DNA of 64,000 nucleotides from Hymenobacter lapidarius (GTDB taxonomy: Bacteria > Bacteroidota > Bacteroidia > Cytophagales > Hymenobacteraceae), in the NCBI RefSeq assembly GCF_001816145.1, contig NZ_MDZB01000089.1:1-64000 (forward strand), in the 5' to 3' direction. The translations under genes and the position numbers were made by a program. The notes below the pieces were generated by a model. That model had not been told where the DNA came from, did not search any database, and saw nothing but the letters and a program-made list of their open reading frames with translations. Shown in pieces: positions 58,316-64,000 of this stretch; within the stretch, counting starts at the first letter, position 1; every line of letters begins with the position of its first letter.

Positions 58316-61300
58316 CTAGTAAGGCAGCTTCCTGAATTTAGGCAGCATTGCCCCAACGCCTTTCAATTCACTAGCTCTTTTAGCCATTATGGCTGCCCTG
58401 AAACCAGTCTGAATTGCACCGGATATATTTTGCGCTGGGTATTTCGCCCTAAGAGCCTTATTAGCTGTAGAATTAGTAAATCCTGAGAAACCATTATATT
58501 TAGTGGTAGTTAAAATAGTGGTTAGTTGTTCAAACCTACGATTGGGTGCAAATTCAAGATCTAAACCAAATTGCAACTTAGGGTCCGCAGCGGAGAGTGC
58601 ATCTTCAACTGTTGTTGCGCAACTAGCACCGATGACACTGTACTTGGTGTTGATTTGCGCTCTCGCAGCAACGCGCATGCGATTATCCTGTACAATTGAT
58701 GTTTTGATGCGTATAGCCCTGTCATACACTGTTTTCTTCTGTGCTATCGTTTTTGTAAAAAAGTCGTCCAATGAATTATAGTGGACTCCTATGTCATCAT
58801 GACTTCCAACGCCATAAGCAGTAAAGTTTTGCTCGGTGCCATTTTTGGAAAATAGGTCCCAGCCATCCTTATCATTTCCTATAAGGAGGGCTGCATGTCC
58901 CAAGCCTGATGCGCCTCCAGTTTGGTTTAGCACAATAACATCCCGGCCATCAGGATCAACGTACTTAATTGGATTATTGCCAATGCCTATATAAGGAGAG
59001 ATGAATTGTCCCTCTGGGTCTGGGGCCATCCATCGACCTATCCTCGAGTTGTACATTCTAGCCTCAAAACTATTCCATCCTGTTTCTTCGTCGTTCTCGG
59101 CGTACTTTCCCTCAAAACCATAGCGATACCGCTTATCGCCAATCAGGTAGTTCAAGCCCACCAAAGGTGAGCCATATGAGTATTGGTGCTGCTCCTGCAC
59201 AATAGTACTGGATGTATGCTTCACTTCTACATGGTCAAAGTAGGCTACATATGACGAGGCATTTAGCACGGATAATTCTAACGTACCTACATCGGGGGCG
59301 CGGAAACCCAGCTGCAGATTCTCCCACGCCAACGCACCAGCGCTTATGTACTTAGTGTTTTCCAACTTGAGTACGTTGTTTTGATCGTAATAGCGGAAGC
59401 GAATCAGTACATTGGGAATCGTATTTGTAGCACTGGACCGAGCCAGAGTCTTGCTTTTTCCGCCGAAGCCGCTCAGGCCAATGCCGATGGCCAAGCGGTT
59501 AAGCTGGATGGGCTGGGAGCGTTGTCCATCCGCACCCATCACGGCACTAGGCGCTGCCGTTAAGGAACCCAGCATAAGTAAGGGCACTACCCGCAGCGAG
59601 GAAGAGGTGTTTCCCCCAGTAGCCGCTAATATCATATCTTGCCACAGCGCTTGGGCCGAGAAAGTTACGGTGTCGCCCTTTTCCACCTGTAGCACTTTCT
59701 TGGGTCCCTCGCCTGCTTCCCATAGGGCAGCCACGTGGCTGCCATCGTAGGCCCGGCCGTCCGCAAACCGGGTGGCGGGCAGGTTTTGAAAGTGCTGCTC
59801 TTCTGTCGTCGCCTGGTCCGGCTCCATCGTGGCTAAGTAGGTGGTGGTGGTGGGCCGGTGGAAGATGACGCGGGCGTTGCCGAGCTGGTCGTTTAGCTCA
59901 TAGCGGGCGTCGAGCGTCTCGTCGTCGAGGCGGGTAAGGGTACCAAGCCGGCCCGCTCCGTAGAGGGGTACTTCGCTGCGCTGCAAGGCCTGTCCGAAGG
60001 GCTGCTCGTAGGTGCTCAGCACGTTGCCCTGCACATCGGTGACGTAGTGCGTGGTGTTCGTGGCGACGCCCTGCGCATTGTACACGATTTTGCGACTGCG
60101 GAAGCCCCGGTCGTCGTAGGCATAGGCGGCTACGGGTCCGGTGAAGTTGGCGTTGCGGAACACGCCGGTGACTTTGCCGCTCACGTCGTACTGCAAGTAC
60201 TTGTCCCCCTTGCCGGCCTCCGACTCCCGGATCATCTGGCCATTGACGTCGTAGTCGTAGCTGAGTACGGCGGCGCCGGCCGGGTTGTGCACTGCCTGTA
60301 GCTTATTGGTGTTGGCCGTATAGCGGTAAGCAAAGTCGTCCGTCGCGGTGCCCGCGCCGTCGCGCCGGCGCAGGCTCTGGATATTGCCGTGGGTGTCGTA
60401 GCTCAGGTTGCCCTCCTCGTAGGGTCGGGCCACGCTGGAGCTAAAATAATTTCCGCCGTAAAATTGTCCGTAGGTAGACTCCAGCAACTGCCCTTTGGGG
60501 TCATAGCGGTGAGCATAGGCGTGCACGGTCGGCGCAGCGGGTGTCGACCACGCGCTGGCCCGCACCGTGCCGTCGTAACGGATTTCGCTTTGATTGGGCT
60601 GGATGTAAGGATTTGAGGCCGTAAGCTGGCGGCTGGCGAAATCGCCATCGAAGTAGTCCAGCCGCAATCCAAACAAGTCTTTTAGGGTCCCGTTAGCATT
60701 CGGGCCGTCACGGCCCGGGTCAAGTTCCCGCTGGGCGTTGTTGATGCCTTTGAGCCAGCCCTGCACCGTGTAGGTGTAGTCAATGCCTTGCAGGCGGTCC
60801 GCAATTTCCACCCGCTTCAGCGGGCCGTGCAGGTAGTAGAAGTACCGGGCCTGCAGGGTGCGGTTGGCGCTCTGCCCGTCAACGCTGGTGTGCACCGTGT
60901 GCAGGCGCTGGTCGGCATCGTAGGCGTAGTGGTGAAAAAAGGCATCTGGTTGGTTCTTCTGGTAAGCCATTTCCAGCACGTTGCCGGCAAAGTCATAGGC
61001 GTAGTCCACCGTTTTTACGCCCACGCCGGGCAGGTTCTGCACCAGCCACGTCACTCGGCCCAGCTCGTCGTAGCTGTACCATGTGGTGTTGGTGCCGTTG
61101 CTGGTTTTGGCCACGGCCCCGAGCACAAACTCCTGGGCGCGGCCGTTAAGCTGGGCATCGGTCGTGGGCAGGTCGTACCACACCTGATTGCGCTGGGCGC
61201 AGCGGGCCGCATCCAGGCCGTTGGCGGGCAGACGCTCTTCCAGCAGGGCCAGCACGCTGTTGCTGGGTGCCCCTACCAAGCGCGGGGCCAGGTAGTCGAG

Positions 61301-64000
61301 GTTGATGGAGCCGTTGTCGGTGGCGTCGTACTGGTAGGTAATCGTATTGGCGCCGGCAGGCAAGGAAAGCGTTAGGGTATGGGTGGCCCAAGCCGTCCAC
61401 GAATTCGTCGCGGGGAAGCTGGCCTGCTGCACCTTCCGGCCGTTAAGGTACACGCTCATCGTGCGCGTGCTGTTCGCTATTCCAGCGGAATAGCGCAGGT
61501 CGAGCGAATAAGTGCCGGCCTGCGGGGCCGTAACGGCGAACTCCACGTAGCGGCCTTGGACGTTCACGTCGCCAATCACGCCGCTTCCACTGGCACCAGC
61601 TTGTCCAGTATAATACCGGGCGGTGTGCTTCGCCTGCTCTGCTTCGTAAACAGGCGGCAAAACCTGCACGTAGTCCAAGTTGATGTAGCCGTTGTCACCA
61701 GCGCCGTAGAGCAGTTTCACTGTATTGAGCCCCGCCCGCAGGGGAACCGCCACCAGCTTCGTGGCCCAGGTACTCCACGCGTACGTAGGTGAAAAGGCGA
61801 GTTGCTCTGTGGAACCAGCCCCCTCATTCAGCACCAGGCTCATCGTGCGCTGGTCCCAGGTGCCGGCCGCGTAACGGAGGCCGAGGACGTAAGTGCCCGC
61901 CGCTGGCACGCGCACGCTGACCGTCACGTACCGGCCCGGTTCCGTGAGGTACTCCACGTAGCCGCTGCCGCTGTACCCACTGGCCCCGGTTCCTACGGGC
62001 GCGTTGGTTTGCCCCGCTTCGGCTTCAAATACGGTGCTTTGCGCGTCCTGTGCCTCAAAGATGTGACCCTGCTCGCGGTTGGGGTCCATAGTGTACTCGC
62101 CCGACTCGGCCACCCGGCCCACCTCGTCGTAGTGAGAATACGAGAAGCGGCCCTGCTGGCGCTGCAGGGCGCTCTGTGAAAAGCGGATCCGGCCGTCTTT
62201 GGCGTAGGCATACTCCGTGCGGCCTTCGTCAATGCTTTCGGTTGCGAGCAGGGTGCCAGTTCCGCTGTAAGTGTTGCGCGTGACGTAGGTCAACTCCCCG
62301 GTCGTGGTGGCCGCCGTGGGCGGATGCACCGTGTTCCAGACCCGAACTTCGTCGATGGCGCCCTGGAAAGGCATCCCCCGGTAGAACCGTTCGCCAATCC
62401 AGCACTCTCCTCCCTGGTAGCTGATGGGGCCTACTCCGTTGTACGGCGTCCCTACCTGCGTGCCGTTGAGATAGGCCGTCACCACGCCGTTGTTGTAGGT
62501 AAGGGCAATGTGGGACCACTGGTTCAGCGGCGCGCTCATGCCCGTGTTCACCCAGCTCCATCCCGGTACGGTATTGCGGAACGCCCACTGAATGGACCCA
62601 TCGGAAAAGCGGGCGACTTCGTACTCGTCTTCTTTGTTGAGAATAATGCCGTTCTGGTTGCTCGTGGGATAAATCCAGGCCTCCAGACTCAGCGTAGAGG
62701 TCATGCGCAGCGCCGGTTGGTCGCCGAGGCGCATGTAATCGTCCTGCCCGTCAAAGACCAACCAGCTGCCCCCGGCCGGCGACGGGGGAATGCCGCCGGG
62801 CGAGGTCACCGTTCCCCAGGCGGGCTGGTTAATCAAGGCACCGGTCAACGCGTTGCCGGACTGGTCGCTGGTCGTCAAGCCGGTGGCCTCATTGAAAGCC
62901 CACCGGCCCGATAAGCCCGCGTGCGACGCACCGGTCAGGTCGCGGGCCGCGGCCACGCCCTTCGGGGCGATTGTGGCCACGATTCGGCCCCCGTCGTCGT
63001 AATAGGAGTAGCTGAACTCACCGTAGCGGGCTAAATAGCTCAACGATTGATTATCCGTGGTCGAAACCACCCGGTAAAACCCTGGGGCCAGCGTAATGGC
63101 AGGCCACGGGGCCGCGTACGTAACCGCAGCCTCGGTAAGCAGGTTGACCACCCGGATGCTGCCGCTGCCGCCAACGGTCAAGGTGACGGGTCCCGCCGCC
63201 GGAACGTGCAGGTCCTGGTACGGCGGCAACCCTGTCGCGTTGGCCGGGTCTGCGTGGATGGCCGCGGTCAGGGTCAGGCCCGGGTACTGGGACCCGCTTA
63301 AGCAAGTAGCAAGGGGCTTGCCGTCGGCATCGGTGAAACTAAGACTCTCCACGCCGTTGGCGTTGACGCTGACGGCCTTTTCGCCTTTCAGACGCAGTGT
63401 GCCCGCCGCCAGCGCACCCGGCACGAATTGCGGGCGCAAACTCAGGTAGTGGTCCAATTCGTTTAGCAGGGGGAATTCCCGGGTCTTCCCTTCCCGGCCC
63501 AACCCCATGCGAAACGCATCGCCGGGGCCGGTGGCCCGCTTCGTGCCGCCTAGTGGCCCGGTGTACTCTTCCACGAGGCTGAAGGGGTAGCTGGTGGTAG
63601 CAGTCAGGGGCTCGAGGCTGTTTTGCGCGCTGTAATAGTACCCCACCGACCCCGGCGTGGCCGGTTGGTCGGCAGAAGCGGGACTGTTGGCGTTGCTGCC
63701 CTCGAAGTGCATTGCTTGGTAGTTCGTCCCGCCGTTAGTTAAAAAGCTGTCCTTATAGTTGAACTCTGTGTTGTTGGTAGGAGCCGCCAGCGTGGAAAGC
63801 ACTGGCTTTCCCCCAGAGCTATACACCGTCTGTTTGGCCAGGACGTGGCCCGTGGTTAGGCTTTTAACCTGCGTTTGCGTACCGCGTCCTAACGCGTCGG
63901 CGAAGCTTTTACTCTCCCCAGCAACGTTGCCGTTCCCGTCATAAGAGCGGGAATAGCTCCAATTGCGGTCCAAATCCTCGGCTGGGTTAGTTGGGGGAGT
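58316..64000 (-). CDS. RHS polymorphic-toxin protein, N-terminus outside the window
   Basis: At least 1894 residues; the frame is open through base 64000. Counting from the truncated end: a beta-rich RHS N-region, a LamG domain (about 62330-62870: LSLEAWIYPTSNQNGIILNK), two CBM6/35-like domains (about 61270-62030: YVEYLTEPGRYVTVSVRVPA and ATDNGSINLDYLAP), RHS/YD repeats (YAYDADQRLHTVHTSVDGQ), and the RHS core ending in RMYNSRIGRWMAPDPEGQFI and NPIKYVDPDGRD. The C-terminal ~205 residues are a separate AT-rich toxin domain with GLGHAALLIGNDKDGWDLFS (His), DRAIRIKTSIVQDNRM and YSVIGASCATTVEDALSA (Cys), the His-then-Cys order of permuted NlpC/P60-like cysteine hydrolases. It heads the five-gene operon. 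Confidence 0.85.
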   Translation of the reverse strand, partial: TPPTNPAEDLDRNWSYSRSYDGNGNVAGESKSFADALGRGTQTQVKSLTTGHVLAKQTVYSSGGKPVLSTLAAPTNNTEFNYKDSFLTNGGTNYQAMHFEGSNANSPASADQPATPGSVGYYYSAQNSLEPLTATTSYPFSLVEEYTGPLGGTKRATGPGDAFRMGLGREGKTREFPLLNELDHYLSLRPQFVPGALAAGTLRLKGEKAVSVNANGVESLSFTDADGKPLATCLSGSQYPGLTLTAAIHADPANATGLPPYQDLHVPAAGPVTLTVGGSGSIRVVNLLTEAAVTYAAPWPAITLAPGFYRVVSTTDNQSLSYLARYGEFSYSYYDDGGRIVATIAPKGVAAARDLTGASHAGLSGRWAFNEATGLTTSDQSGNALTGALINQPAWGTVTSPGGIPPSPAGGSWLVFDGQDDYMRLGDQPALRMTSTLSLEAWIYPTSNQNGIILNKEDEYEVARFSDGSIQWAFRNTVPGWSWVNTGMSAPLNQWSHIALTYNNGVVTAYLNGTQVGTPYNGVGPISYQGGECWIGERFYRGMPFQGAIDEVRVWNTVHPPTAATTTGELTYVTRNTYSGTGTLLATESIDEGRTEYAYAKDGRIRFSQSALQRQQGRFSYSHYDEVGRVAESGEYTMDPNREQGHIFEAQDAQSTVFEAEAGQTNAPVGTGASGYSGSGYVEYLTEPGRYVTVSVRVPAAGTYVLGLRYAAGTWDQRTMSLVLNEGAGSTEQLAFSPTYAWSTWATKLVAVPLRAGLNTVKLLYGAGDNGYINLDYVQVLPPVYEAEQAKHTARYYTGQAGASGSGVIGDVNVQGRYVEFAVTAPQAGTYSLDLRYSAGIANSTRTMSVYLNGRKVQQASFPATNSWTAWATHTLTLSLPAGANTITYQYDATDNGSINLDYLAPRLVGAPSNSVLALLEERLPANGLDAARCAQRNQVWYDLPTTDAQLNGRAQEFVLGAVAKTSNGTNTTWYSYDELGRVTWLVQNLPGVGVKTVDYAYDFAGNVLEMAYQKNQPDAFFHHYAYDADQRLHTVHTSVDGQSANRTLQARYFYYLHGPLKRVEIADRLQGIDYTYTVQGWLKGINNAQRELDPGRDGPNANGTLKDLFGLRLDYFDGDFASRQLTASNPYIQPNQSEIRYDGTVRASAWSTPAAPTVHAYAHRYDPKGQLLESTYGQFYGGNYFSSSVARPYEEGNLSYDTHGNIQSLRRRDGAGTATDDFAYRYTANTNKLQAVHNPAGAAVLSYDYDVNGQMIRESEAGKGDKYLQYDVSGKVTGVFRNANFTGPVAAYAYDDRGFRSRKIVYNAQGVATNTTHYVTDVQGNVLSTYEQPFGQALQRSEVPLYGAGRLGTLTRLDDETLDARYELNDQLGNARVIFHRPTTTTYLATMEPDQATTEEQHFQNLPATRFADGRAYDGSHVAALWEAGEGPKKVLQVEKGDTVTFSAQALWQDMILAATGGNTSSSLRVVPLLMLGSLTAAPSAVMGADGQRSQPIQLNRLAIGIGLSGFGGKSKTLARSSATNTIPNVLIRFRYYDQNNVLKLENTKYISAGALAWENLQLGFRAPDVGTLELSVLNASSYVAYFDHVEVKHTSSTIVQEQHQYSYGSPLVGLNYLIGDKRYRYGFEGKYAENDEETGWNSFEARMYNSRIGRWMAPDPEGQFISPYIGIGNNPIKYVDPDGRDVIVLNQTGGASGLGHAALLIGNDKDGWDLFSKNGTEQNFTAYGVGSHDDIGVHYNSLDDFFTKTIAQKKTVYDRAIRIKTSIVQDNRMRVAARAQINTKYSVIGASCATTVEDALSAADPKLQFGLDLEFAPNRRFEQLTTILTTTKYNGFSGFTNSTANKALRAKYPAQNISGAIQTGFRAAIMAKRASELKGVGAMLPKFRKLPY

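Overview
Organism and replicon. The window is GC-rich accessory DNA from a Bacteroidota bacterium, most likely Hymenobacter-like (inference). Supporting signs are TAnnTTTG-type -7 promoter boxes, few Shine-Dalgarno sites, and a gene content of lipoproteins, RHS proteins, DUF5916, DUF1259 and DUF6252-like proteins. A Rep_3/RepB-type initiator with phased iterons at 29.9-31.2 kb shows that the DNA is, or once was, a plasmid or chromid. Both window ends cut through genes.

Layout. 0.1-5 kb: an RND efflux operon (tolC-like, RND pump, broken adaptor), abutting a fragment of an unrelated HTTM gene. 5.1-8.6 kb: a DUF1259 protein, a lipoprotein, a TolC/ChrB chimera, a decayed IS5-family element and a 72-bp MITE-like repeat. 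8.7-15 kb: a DUF5916 outer-membrane protein, a LamG/DUF1080-like protein and a ferric-type ABC importer (fbpABC-like; permease frame broken). 15.3-19.6 kb: a chromate locus (DoxX, chrA, a ChrB-AraC fusion), a hemerythrin-like protein and an AraC regulator. 19.7-26.5 kb: a complete Tn3-family transposon with target duplication, carrying a low-GC lipoprotein gene and a small membrane-protein gene. 26.6-27.9 kb: an IS110 element with a bridge-RNA-like leader. 28.6-29.9 kb: a transposase-less Tn3-type element carrying an ECF sigma factor. 29.9-31.5 kb: the replication region. 32.5-47.1 kb: a defence island. 47.3-48.5 kb: two paralogous secreted proteins. 48.6-51.1 kb: nested insertion sequences. 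51.1-64 kb: an RHS polymorphic-toxin operon.

Defence island. From left to right (all on the minus strand) it holds an Abi_2/AbiF-like HEPN protein preceded by a promoter-hairpins-terminator unit that looks like a small RNA antitoxin; a DUF3606 miniprotein; a type III restriction-modification pair (Res with one frame break, intact Mod); a miniature Tn3-type element; a tightly coupled four-gene operon (dual-GHKL histidine-kinase-like protein, receiver-domain protein, unknown 270-aa protein, N6-adenine methyltransferase); and a tyrosine recombinase next to a perfect 10-7-10 inverted repeat. The four-gene operon and the Abi/RNA pair are the strongest candidates for unusual biology.

Caution. Six genes are broken by what look like missing single bases in GC-rich stretches (adaptor, fbpB, chrA, res, a 131-aa hypothetical, the IS5 transposase). 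They may be sequencing indels rather than true mutations. All family assignments are from reading motifs; no database search was possible.
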